From positions 1-16,352 of the forward strand of contig WGFF01000176.1 of NCBI GenBank assembly GCA_015492355.1: a stretch of DNA of 16,352 nt, read 5' to 3'. Of this stretch, positions 1 through 7,220 are shown piece by piece; positions within the stretch are counted from its first letter, which is position 1; every line of letters starts with the position of its first letter. The stretch is from Deltaproteobacteria bacterium. Lineage in GTDB: Bacteria; Desulfobacterota; GWC2-55-46; S146-73. The notes beneath the pieces are model-generated. The model searched no databases, was not told the DNA's origin, and was given only the letters and a program-made list of their open reading frames with translations. A program made the position numbers and the translations under genes.

Positions 1-106
1 CCTCCATAGGTCTCCCCCTTCCAAGGACATCAAGATTAAGGTCTTCTGAAGGGAAGGTCAAGGGAAAAAAACCTTGTACCCCCCTTGCACGGTTTCATCC
101 CCTGCT

Positions 107-227
107 CCCTTTCCCAGAAAACTTTTAGATTAGAAGTTTTGGGGAAGGGAGTTTGAGGGAAACCCCTTTTACAAAAGGGGTTTCCCTCACAATCAGACAG
201 GTCCGAAAAGGATACCCATTACCTTAT
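107..227 (+). repeat. Palindromic intergenic repeat, copy A (with 34-bp hairpin)
   Basis: This copy contains a perfect 16-bp inverted repeat around a central AC at 155-188 (arms starting GAGGGAAACC and ending GGTTTCCCTC). It is preceded by AGAAGTTTTGGGGAAGGGAG and followed by a block ending TACCCATTACCTTA at 213-226. The same layout recurs inverted at 8556-8681 and, in shortened form, at 10202-10262. It lies just past the last gene of the efflux operon, so its RNA hairpin could stabilise or help end that transcript. No U-run follows it on the minus strand, so I do not call an intrinsic terminator. No transposase is nearby, so this is a REP- or MITE-like element of unknown mobility. The rest of 1-272 is purine/pyrimidine-skewed non-coding DNA in which I recognise nothing else. 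Confidence 0.85.
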
Positions 228-272
228 CTCCCATGGGTCTTGGTACCGCAAAAAGCCCCTTACCTGTTTTTT

Positions 273-539
273 TTACTCGTGCTTGTGCTCCATCATCTTC
301 TGATGTTTATTTATCATCTTGTCGAGCCGTTTCATCATGAAGGAGAGTTTCCTTTTCTGCTCTGGTGTGGGACTGTTGGAGATGGTCTTTACTATCTCCA
401 TAAGGTCTCGCATCATGACCATCATCTGGTGCATTGCCATGTGATGTCCATCTTGGTGTTTCTTCTCTGACGAGAAGACCGGCACTGAGAGGAAAAAGAC
501 CATTACCATGGCACAGGCAGTAATCTTGAGCCCCTTCAT
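273..539 (-). CDS. Small exported His/Met-rich protein, putative periplasmic metal binder
   Basis: The product is 88 residues. An N-terminal signal peptide spans about 1-23 (Lys residues near the start, a hydrophobic stretch, then VFSS). The mature part of about 65 residues carries 7 His and 12 Met, including the cluster HHMAMHQMM near residues 32-40 and a His-containing C-terminus (HKHE). There are no Cys residues in the mature part. A strong AAGGAGG site lies 7 nt before the ATG, which fixes the start. It is the last gene of the efflux operon, 21 nt after the PII-like gene. By position and composition it could do the job CusF does in other Cus systems, buffering or delivering Cu(I)/Ag(I) in the periplasm. 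It shows no recognisable CusF OB-fold motif, and a Spy-like helical protein is another possibility. Function is inferred from context and composition. Confidence 0.75.
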   Translation of the reverse strand: MKGLKITACAMVMVFFLSVPVFSSEKKHQDGHHMAMHQMMVMMRDLMEIVKTISNSPTPEQKRKLSFMMKRLDKMINKHQKMMEHKHE

Positions 540-560
540 TTTTTCTACCTCCTTGTTTTT

Positions 561-908
561 TTATCCCGGGGTGAGTGCTGAATCTCCCCACTCGCCTGTC
601 CGTATCCTTATGGCGTAGTTTATCTCGGATACGAATATCATCCCGTCACCGCTGTGACCTGTATAGGCATTCTCCCTTATGGTATCCACAAGCCTTACCA
701 CGTCCACATCCCTGCACACTAATTCGAGTTTTACCATGGGATTGTACCTTTCCGCATATTTGATGGAATATCTCCTGCCTTCTGGCGATGCGGTCTCTCC
801 CATCGCCTTGACCTCTACCACCGTGAGACCAGGCACACCCGCGCTTTCAAGGGCTTCTATGACCTCCTCTGCCTTTTCAAGGCGTATGTATGCCTTTATC
901 TCCTTCAT
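561..908 (-). CDS. PII-like signalling protein linked to metal efflux (PII-NG type)
   Basis: The 115-residue product matches the GlnB/PII fold. It opens with MKEIKAYIRLEK, has a T-loop region around residues 37-55 (GETASPEGRRYSIKY), the C-terminal signature TGHSGDGMIF (83-92) and RIRTGE (101-106). PII proteins are trimers that bind ATP/ADP and effectors and modulate partner proteins, often membrane transporters. Here Met90 replaces the usual Lys of GDGKIF, while the Arg pair that contacts phosphate in canonical PII is kept. The gene starts inside the end of cusA (32-nt overlap) behind AAGGAGGTG, so it is translationally coupled to the pump. From memory, a divergent PII branch (PII-NG) is repeatedly encoded beside heavy-metal RND pumps; this gene fits that group. 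Regulation of CusA activity is a reasonable inference but not shown. It is not a nitrogen regulator by context, since no amtB or glnA is present. Confidence 0.85.
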   Translation of the reverse strand: MKEIKAYIRLEKAEEVIEALESAGVPGLTVVEVKAMGETASPEGRRYSIKYAERYNPMVKLELVCRDVDVVRLVDTIRENAYTGHSGDGMIFVSEINYAIRIRTGEWGDSALTPG

Positions 909-3900
909 CCTTCACCTCCTTTTGTAAGGATCTTTTCATTGCAAAGCCCTTCCAGAGGGCGTATATGGCAGGAATGACTATGAGGGTGAGTACCGTTGCA
1001 GAGACCATACCGCCTATCATGGGTGCTGCTATCCGTTTCATGACCTGCGAGCCCGTACCACTGCCCCACATGATGGGAAGGAGCCCTCCGACTATGGCGG
1101 ACACGGTCATCATTATGGGTCTTATACGCAGGCTCGCGCCCTCGACCACTGCATTGTAGAGGTCATCCATCCCCCTGAGCATCCCGTGGAGATAGTATCT
1201 CTGGTACGACATATCCAGATACATGAGCATTATCACACCTATCTCTGCGGCAACACCTGCCAGTGCTATAAAACCCACACCTACCGCAACACTCATGTTG
1301 TAATCAAGCAGATACATGAGCCACACTCCACCCACAAGGGAGAAGGGCAAAGAGAGCATCACTATGAGACTCTCTGTAATACTGTTGAAGTTGAGATAGA
1401 GGAGAACGAATATAATACCTATGGTAAGGGGGACCACCACCTTGAGCCTTTCCTTTGCGCGCTCCATGTACTCGAACTGTCCACTCCAGAATATGGAATA
1501 CCCTGGTGGTATCTTTATCTTCTCGTTCACTATCTTTTGTGCCTCCCTGACATAGGTGCCAACGTCTATATCCTTTATATCCACGTATATCCACGCATTG
1601 AGCCTTGCGTTCTCGCTCTTTATGGATGGTGGCCCCTTCCTTATCCTTATCTTTGCCACCTGTGCTATGGGTATCTGCTCACCCCTGGGGGTGGGTATGA
1701 GTATCCTTTTAAGTTTCGATATATCGTCCCTGAGTTCTCTTCCGTATCTGAGGTTCACCGGGTACCTTTCGAGTCCCTCCACAGTGGTTGTGATGTTCAT
1801 ACCACCCACTGCGGACTGGATTATATCCTGCACATCCCCTACGGTGAGCCCGTACCTTGCAGCCTCCTTCCTGTCTATCTCGTAGTCGAGATAATTCCCG
1901 CCCACCACCCTCTCGGAATACACAGAAAGGGTGCCAGGGATGTCCCTCACAACCGCTTCTATCTGTTTTCCCAGTTCTTCGAGCACCTTTAGGTCATCAC
2001 CCGCTATCTTTATGCCAACGGGTGTCTTTATACCTGTGGAGAGCATATCGACCCTGGTCTTGATGGGCATTGTCCAGGCATTGGTCACACCAGGGAACTT
2101 TATGGCTCTATCCATCTCCTCCATGAGTTTTTCTATGGTCATGCCCTCGCGCCATTCCTCCTGTGGCTTGAGTGTGATGGTGGTCTCTATCATGGAAAGG
2201 GGGGCGGGGTCTGTGGCGGTCTCTGCCCGTCCTATCTTTCCGAATACGTGCCTGACCTCTGGGAAGGTCTTGAGTATCTTGTCTGTTTGCTGGAGGAGTT
2301 CCTTTGCCTTGGTTATGGATATGCCGGGAAGGGTGGTAGGCATGTAGAGTATGTCCCCTTCGTTCAGAGGGGGCATGAACTCGCTCCCTATCCTGTTGAA
2401 TGGTATGAGGGTGAGAAGAAGGACCACAAGGGAGATGGCTATGACCGTCTTCTTGTACTTGAGTACAATGAAGACAATCGGCTTGTAGATATAAAGAAGG
2501 AACCTGTTTATAGGATTCCTGCTCTCTGGGAGTATCCTTCCCTTTATGAGGTATCCCATCAGCACTGGTACGATGGTTATAGCAAGCAGTGCTGAAGCAG
2601 CCATGGCATAGGTCTTGGTAAAGGCAAGGGGAGAGAACAGTCTTCCTTCCTGTGCTTCCAGGGTGAATACGGGCATGAACGAAAAGGTTATTATAAGAAG
2701 GGAGAAGAAAAGTGCTGGACCTACCTCCTTGGATGCCTCGAGTATGAGCCCCCATCTATCCTTCCTGCCACCTGAATGTTCTATGTGTTTGTGGGCGTTC
2801 TCTATCATCACTATCGCTGCATCTATCATCGCACCTATGGCTATGGCAATACCACCGAGGCTCATTATATTGGCGTTTATACCCTGGAAGGACATGATGA
2901 TGAAGGATATGAGTATACCCACTGGCAAGGTGAATATGGCAACAAAGGCACTCCTCAGATGGAGAAGAAATACCACACATATAATGGCAACGACTATGCT
3001 CTCCTCTATGAGTTTCTCCTTGAGTGTATCTATAGCCCTGTGTATAAGGGCAGAACGGTCGTACACCGTTATTATCTCCACACCCTCTGGTAAGCCCTTC
3101 TTGAGTGTCTCGAGTTTCTCTTTTACGTTCTCTATGACCTCAAGGGCATTCTCCCCGTAGCGCATAACCACTATTCCACCCACCACCTCGCCCTCCCCAT
3201 CGAGTTCTGCAAGTCCCCTCCTGAGCTCTGGACCGAGATGGACATGGGCTATGTCCTTTACTGTTATTGGTGTACCCTTTGGGTCCACACCCACTGCTAT
3301 GTTCTCTATATCCTCTATACCCTTTATGTATCCCAGTCCCCTCACCATGAACTCCGTCTCTCCCATCTCGATAAGCCTTCCGCCCACATCGTTGTTGCTC
3401 CTCATGATGGCATGCCTTATCCTGCTCAGTGGTATGTTGTAGGCAAGGAGCTTGTTGGGGTCTACCTCCACCTGATACTGTTTTACAAACCCACCTATGC
3501 TCGCCACCTCTGAGACACCGGGTACTGTCTGGAGCTCGTACCTCAGGTACCAGTCCTGGATGCTTCGAAGCTCAGAGAGGTCGTATCTGCCGGTTCTATC
3601 CACCAGTGCATACTCGTAGACCCATCCCACACCTGTAGCATCAGGACCGAGGGTGGGTGTAACACCGGGTGGAAGCCTTCCTGATACGAAGTTCAGATAC
3701 TCGAGTACCCTCGAGCGAGCCCAGTACATATCCGTACCGTCCTCGAAGATGATGTACACAAAGGAGAAACCGAAGAACGAATATCCCCTCACAACCTTTG
3801 CATAGGGCACACTGAGCATCGCTGTGGTGAGTGGATAGGTCACCTGGTCTTCCACCACCTGGGGTGCCTGCCCAGGGTACTCAGTGTATATTATCACCTG

Positions 3901-4035
3901 TACATCCGAAAGGTCGGGTATGGCATCGAGAGGGATGTTCCTCATCGCCACAATACCCCAGGCAATGACAAACACCGTGGCAAGAACGACCAGAAACCTG
4001 TTGTTTATGGAAAATTCTATTATCTTCTCGAGCAT
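877..4035 (-). CDS. cusA: CusA-type heavy-metal RND efflux pump (Cu/Ag)
   Basis: At 1052 residues this is the normal length for the HME-RND family, which are inner-membrane proton antiporters exporting metal ions through an adaptor and outer-membrane channel. The N-terminus (LDAIPDLSDVQVIIYTEYPGQ, residues about 36-56), GGIAIAIGAMIDAAIV (394-409) and the C-terminal membrane block (AGVAAEIGVIMLMYL, 926-940) are diagnostic. Asp405 and Glu931 match the proton-relay Asp405 and Glu939 of E. coli CusA, but the position of its Lys984 is Ile974 here. Met615 (in APLSMIETTI) and Met664 (in RVDMLSTGIK) sit where CusA has two of its metal-binding methionines, which favours Cu(I)/Ag(I) over Zn/Co/Cd. The ATG follows GGGGAGACC after a 79-nt gap from cusB, the widest gap after that between the two OMF genes. 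The cusA end overlaps the PII-like gene. Confidence 0.95.
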   Translation of the reverse strand: MLEKIIEFSINNRFLVVLATVFVIAWGIVAMRNIPLDAIPDLSDVQVIIYTEYPGQAPQVVEDQVTYPLTTAMLSVPYAKVVRGYSFFGFSFVYIIFEDGTDMYWARSRVLEYLNFVSGRLPPGVTPTLGPDATGVGWVYEYALVDRTGRYDLSELRSIQDWYLRYELQTVPGVSEVASIGGFVKQYQVEVDPNKLLAYNIPLSRIRHAIMRSNNDVGGRLIEMGETEFMVRGLGYIKGIEDIENIAVGVDPKGTPITVKDIAHVHLGPELRRGLAELDGEGEVVGGIVVMRYGENALEVIENVKEKLETLKKGLPEGVEIITVYDRSALIHRAIDTLKEKLIEESIVVAIICVVFLLHLRSAFVAIFTLPVGILISFIIMSFQGINANIMSLGGIAIAIGAMIDAAIVMIENAHKHIEHSGGRKDRWGLILEASKEVGPALFFSLLIITFSFMPVFTLEAQEGRLFSPLAFTKTYAMAASALLAITIVPVLMGYLIKGRILPESRNPINRFLLYIYKPIVFIVLKYKKTVIAISLVVLLLTLIPFNRIGSEFMPPLNEGDILYMPTTLPGISITKAKELLQQTDKILKTFPEVRHVFGKIGRAETATDPAPLSMIETTITLKPQEEWREGMTIEKLMEEMDRAIKFPGVTNAWTMPIKTRVDMLSTGIKTPVGIKIAGDDLKVLEELGKQIEAVVRDIPGTLSVYSERVVGGNYLDYEIDRKEAARYGLTVGDVQDIIQSAVGGMNITTTVEGLERYPVNLRYGRELRDDISKLKRILIPTPRGEQIPIAQVAKIRIRKGPPSIKSENARLNAWIYVDIKDIDVGTYVREAQKIVNEKIKIPPGYSIFWSGQFEYMERAKERLKVVVPLTIGIIFVLLYLNFNSITESLIVMLSLPFSLVGGVWLMYLLDYNMSVAVGVGFIALAGVAAEIGVIMLMYLDMSYQRYYLHGMLRGMDDLYNAVVEGASLRIRPIMMTVSAIVGGLLPIMWGSGTGSQVMKRIAAPMIGGMVSATVLTLIVIPAIYALWKGFAMKRSLQKEVKDEGDKGIHTP

Positions 4036-4114
4036 GGTCTCCCCAAGGTGTGGGAAAGGTTTTTGTCAGGATAAAGGCTCATAAGACTCCATAAAAGCCA
4101 GATTCCAGGGATAC

Positions 4115-5524
4115 TCAATGATGGTCCATATCGTGATCCATGCCTCCATGGTCCATCATGTCGTGGTCCATCATATCCATGTCGTGGTCCATACCCTCAT
4201 GGTCCATGCCTTCATGATCCATACCCTCGTGGTTCATACCCTCGTGGTCCATGGTACCCTTTTTTGCCTCGAGCATCTTTGTTATGGCTTCCTTGAGTCT
4301 GCTCTCCGAGTCTATGAGGAAGTGTGCGGATGTTACAACCACATCCCCTTCCTCAAGCCCATCGAGCACCTGATAGTACTCATCAGTTTCTACCCCGAGG
4401 GTGACCTCCACAGGTTTGAACTTACCCTCACCCCTTGAGAGGATGACGATACTCCTGTCCCCTGAAAGGAGCACCGCCTCCTTTGGCACTGCTATGGCTT
4501 GTCTGCTTATCTCTGATTTGAGAACCACGTTGGCGTACATATCTGGCTTGAGCTCGAGGTTAGGATTGTCGAACTCGAGCCTTACCTTGTTGGTACGTGT
4601 CTTAGCCTCCATGAAGGGATATATAAACGATACCCTCCCCTTAAAAACCCTTCCAGGATAGGATGCAAGGGTCATCTCTGCCTCCTGCCCCACCTTTATC
4701 CACGGCATCTCGTACTCGTATATATCAGCATAGACCCATACCTTTGAAAGGTCTGCAATGGTGTAGAGGTTCATGCCAGGCTTCACGAACATGCCCTCAA
4801 CAACAGACTTCTTGATGACTATCCCCTTTATGGGTGAATGGATGTGAAGGGTCTTCATAATCCTGCCTGTCCGTTCGAGCTCCCTTATCTGGTGTTCTGG
4901 CACATCCCAGAGTTCAAGCCTCCTTCTGCTGAGTTCAAGTATGGACTCTCCACCCGATATATCAGCCTCCAGGGTGTCCCTGTACCTGTAGGCAAGGATG
5001 TACTCCTCCTGAGTGGAGACGAGTTCAGGGCTATATATCTCAAGTAGTATGTCTCCCTTGTCCACCTTCTGTCCTGTAAAGTCCACATAGAGTTTCTCCA
5101 CCCATCCCTCTATCTTCGTATGCACATGGTAGACCCTCTTCTCATCGTAATCGATCCTGCCTATGGTCCTTACGGTCTTTACAAGGGGTACCTTCTTTAT
5201 CTCGTATGTCCTCACCCCTATGTTCTGCACTGTTACAGGGTCTATCTTCACTGTTCCGGGCTCCACCAGATCCTCCTCACCCTCGTATACGGGTATGAGG
5301 TCCATACCCATGGGTGATTTGCCCGGTTTGTCCGATATGTAGGTCGGGTCCATGGGTGCCCTCCAGTAGAGTATGCGTCTTCCCTCCTTTTCCGCACCCC
5401 TGTCCACCCTTACCTCCTTTTCCTTAAAAAGCCCTGTATATCCTGCAAAGAGGAATGCCATCCCTGCCCCCACACTTATTCCTGCAAGGAGGAGCACAAC
5501 ACCCTTGAGTCTACCCTGCCACAT
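4115..5524 (-). CDS. cusB: CusB-type periplasmic adaptor with Met/His/Asp-rich C-terminal tail
   Basis: This 469-residue membrane-fusion protein bridges the RND pump and the outer-membrane channel. A single N-terminal hydrophobic anchor spans about 8-32. Residues 52-82 (LYWRAPMDP, then PGKSPMGMDLIPVYEGE) match the heavy-metal-binding domain of CusB-like adaptors, with Met in place of the usual Cys ligands. The lipoyl/hairpin region follows (IEGWVEKLYVDFTGQKVDKGDILLEIYSPEL begins at 138), then beta-barrel segments (VWVYADIYE) and a membrane-proximal end (LDGLEEGDVVVTSAHFLIDSESRL). Residues 425-469 are a low-complexity tail with 12 Met, 10 His and 12 Asp, built mainly from MDHEG and MDHDM units. 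The start lies 2 nt after the stop of the preceding OMF gene, so translation is coupled. The tail is an unusual extension that probably binds Cu(I)/Ag(I); this is inferred from composition. Confidence 0.93.
   Translation of the reverse strand: MWQGRLKGVVLLLAGISVGAGMAFLFAGYTGLFKEKEVRVDRGAEKEGRRILYWRAPMDPTYISDKPGKSPMGMDLIPVYEGEEDLVEPGTVKIDPVTVQNIGVRTYEIKKVPLVKTVRTIGRIDYDEKRVYHVHTKIEGWVEKLYVDFTGQKVDKGDILLEIYSPELVSTQEEYILAYRYRDTLEADISGGESILELSRRRLELWDVPEHQIRELERTGRIMKTLHIHSPIKGIVIKKSVVEGMFVKPGMNLYTIADLSKVWVYADIYEYEMPWIKVGQEAEMTLASYPGRVFKGRVSFIYPFMEAKTRTNKVRLEFDNPNLELKPDMYANVVLKSEISRQAIAVPKEAVLLSGDRSIVILSRGEGKFKPVEVTLGVETDEYYQVLDGLEEGDVVVTSAHFLIDSESRLKEAITKMLEAKKGTMDHEGMNHEGMDHEGMDHEGMDHDMDMMDHDMMDHGGMDHDMDHH
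4118..4252 (-). repeat. Degenerate 15-bp coding tandem repeat (MDHEG-type units)
   Basis: Codons 425-469 of cusB consist of about four near-exact 15-bp units encoding M-D/N-H-E-G, followed by irregular MDHDM and MDHGG units up to the stop. Synonymous differences between units (GACCAC, GATCAT, GACCAT) show it has been under selection at protein level and is not a very recent expansion. It could vary in copy number between strains by slippage. It also produces long antisense reading frames that should not be annotated. Confidence 0.85.
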
Positions 5525-5526
5525 CC

Positions 5527-7074
5527 CTACTCAGCCTCCTTCCTTACAGGAATGGATGAGCCAATGAGCCTTTCTATCCTCGATGCCTCTATATTCATCT
5601 CCTTTATCGCCTCCTTGAGTTTGAGGCTATATTCAAGGAAGAGCTCCTGTGAGTTTATAAGGTCCATGAAATCGACCCTCCCTGTCACATAGAGTGCCTC
5701 TGTTATATCCACCGTGAGCCTTGAGCGTGGTACGAGTTTCTTCTCGTAGAGGAGTTTAAACCTCCTTGCATTCTCGTACCTGAAGAGAGCCTGGTTTATC
5801 TCATCCACCGTTCGGTTCTTAAGGGACCTCAATCTCTCCATGAGTGTCTGGTACCTCAGCCTCGTCTCCCTTATGTACGCATCGTTCGCACCGAACCAGT
5901 CCATACCCCTTATCATCGGTCTCGACGGGAAGGTCTCCTGGTCTGCGTATGTACCCACCTGCCTGAGGACCCTGTTCTCAAATATGGTAAAACCGGGTGT
6001 GAAATCAGGATAGAATCTCTTTTCAGCGAGTGTTATAAGGAGTGCCATCCTTTCGAGTTCCTTGTTGAGGGCTTTGATCTCGCTTCTATCCTCCTCACCT
6101 CTCCTGAAGAGTGCCTCTTTTGTGTAGTCCAGAATGAGGGGTTCGAGATCATGGAGGTCGGCGGGCATAAAATCCTCCGATATGTCGAGGAGCTTGTTGA
6201 GCCTTATCTGCATGGTCTTTTTGTTCTCTTCGAGCACGATAAGGTCATTGGAGATCCTGTCTATCTCCATCTGTATCTTGACAACGTCGTTAAGGCTCGT
6301 CCTGCCTGTTACATACACTGTGTTTATGACCTTTCTCAGCCTTTCGAGAAGCCCTATCACCTCACGCGTTATGTCTACTGCATGGTAGAGGTAGATGGTC
6401 TCGTAATAGGTCTCCTTTACACGGGTAATCACATCCTGCACCGTCCTTTCGAGCGCTATGCCTGCCAGCTCCACATCCCTCTGCACTATATCCCCCTTGA
6501 GCGCAAGCATACCGGGAAAGGGAAAATCGAGCATGAGTGGCTTTTTGTGGATGGGTCTGCCGATGGTTATATCGAGGTTTTTGGTGAATACAGCGTACTG
6601 GTTGAGTATCTCATCGAGGTTACTCACCTGGTCGTATCTCTCAACGGTTGCAAGGGCTTCTCTGTAAGCCTTCTTTATATCGGGGTTGTTCCTTAGTGCC
6701 ACGGAGAGTAGATTCTCAAGCGAAAAATCCTCCCTCAAAAACCCCTCCATACCCTCTGTATCCATATCCCTTATCCTCGCCCAGATCTCTGGCTCTGGTC
6801 TGAAGAGAGGATTTTTGAGTATCACATCCTCCATGGTCTCTATACCACGGGCCTTCTTCTCTGCAAGGACCTTCTTCATCCTCCCCAACTCCTCAAACGC
6901 CCTGACATCCCTTTTCTCTTCAGAGGGTGGCTCCTCCCTTCTTATATTCTCAAGGAAGTAGTCCGATCCATCGTACTCTGCAAACTCCCTCTCAAGGTCC
7001 CTGAATCCACCCGCATGGACCTCTGAAAGGAAAAGAATCACAAATACTGTAAGAAGGAATACATGTACCCTCAT
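5527..7074 (-). CDS. TolC-like outer-membrane efflux protein with charged N-terminal extension
   Basis: The product is 515 residues. A signal peptide covers about 1-21, ending EVHAG, and there is no lipobox Cys. Two outer-membrane efflux (OEP) repeats give the beta-barrel/alpha-tunnel architecture; landmarks are LENLLSVALRNNPDIKKAYREAL, LDFPFPGMLALKGDIV, and TSLNDVVKIQMEIDRISNDL. It is a paralogue of the gene at 7221-8498, sharing the FPFPG.L.L.G.IV and T.LNDVVK.Q.E motifs. Between the signal peptide and the first OEP helix (about residues 22-115) is a highly charged segment that the paralogue lacks and that I do not recognise. The ATG follows GGGAGGATAAAG, a good ribosome site. It should form, alone or with its paralogue, the outer-membrane exit for the CusBA pump. 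CusC proteins are usually lipoproteins, so this is not a typical CusC. Confidence 0.88.
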   Translation of the reverse strand: MRVHVFLLTVFVILFLSEVHAGGFRDLEREFAEYDGSDYFLENIRREEPPSEEKRDVRAFEELGRMKKVLAEKKARGIETMEDVILKNPLFRPEPEIWARIRDMDTEGMEGFLREDFSLENLLSVALRNNPDIKKAYREALATVERYDQVSNLDEILNQYAVFTKNLDITIGRPIHKKPLMLDFPFPGMLALKGDIVQRDVELAGIALERTVQDVITRVKETYYETIYLYHAVDITREVIGLLERLRKVINTVYVTGRTSLNDVVKIQMEIDRISNDLIVLEENKKTMQIRLNKLLDISEDFMPADLHDLEPLILDYTKEALFRRGEEDRSEIKALNKELERMALLITLAEKRFYPDFTPGFTIFENRVLRQVGTYADQETFPSRPMIRGMDWFGANDAYIRETRLRYQTLMERLRSLKNRTVDEINQALFRYENARRFKLLYEKKLVPRSRLTVDITEALYVTGRVDFMDLINSQELFLEYSLKLKEAIKEMNIEASRIERLIGSSIPVRKEAE

Positions 7075-7220
7075 CTTTATCCTCCCTTTCCCTTAGAGGA
7101 AAAATCCTTCTAAAGTCTCCTTGCCCAAAACTCTTTCCCCTGTCCGACCCTTAAATCAGGGTCCTTTCTATAAGTGGGGGAAAGGATATTAATCCATTTC
7201 ACAAAAGGTCTCCCCTCGTT
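7075..7220 (-). other. Intergenic gap between the two OMF genes; possible decayed repeat and small hairpin
   Basis: This 146-bp gap is the longest inside the efflux operon. It holds a perfect 6-bp inverted repeat GACCCT-TAAATC-AGGGTC at 7146-7163. Near 7197-7218 a stretch (TTTCACAAAAGG then TCTCCCCTCG) resembles the end of the palindromic repeat in copy A. CCAAAACTCTTTCCCC near 7126-7141 resembles its flank in the opposite orientation. I read this as degenerate repeat remnants. The hairpin lacks a U-run, so it is not an obvious terminator, but it could act as a processing or attenuation site that sets the ratio of the first OMF to downstream genes. Confidence 0.35.

Noticed and set aside
155..188. 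Intrinsic terminator for the efflux operon
   Set aside because: The hairpin is strong but no T-run follows it on the minus strand, and it is part of a repeat that occurs in both orientations.
1186..1992. Long plus-strand open frame antisense to cusA
   Set aside because: It has the His/Tyr/Cys-rich composition typical of a shadow frame, has no motif, and lies wholly within a convincing gene on the other strand. The same holds for 12229-13551 and 15206-15826.
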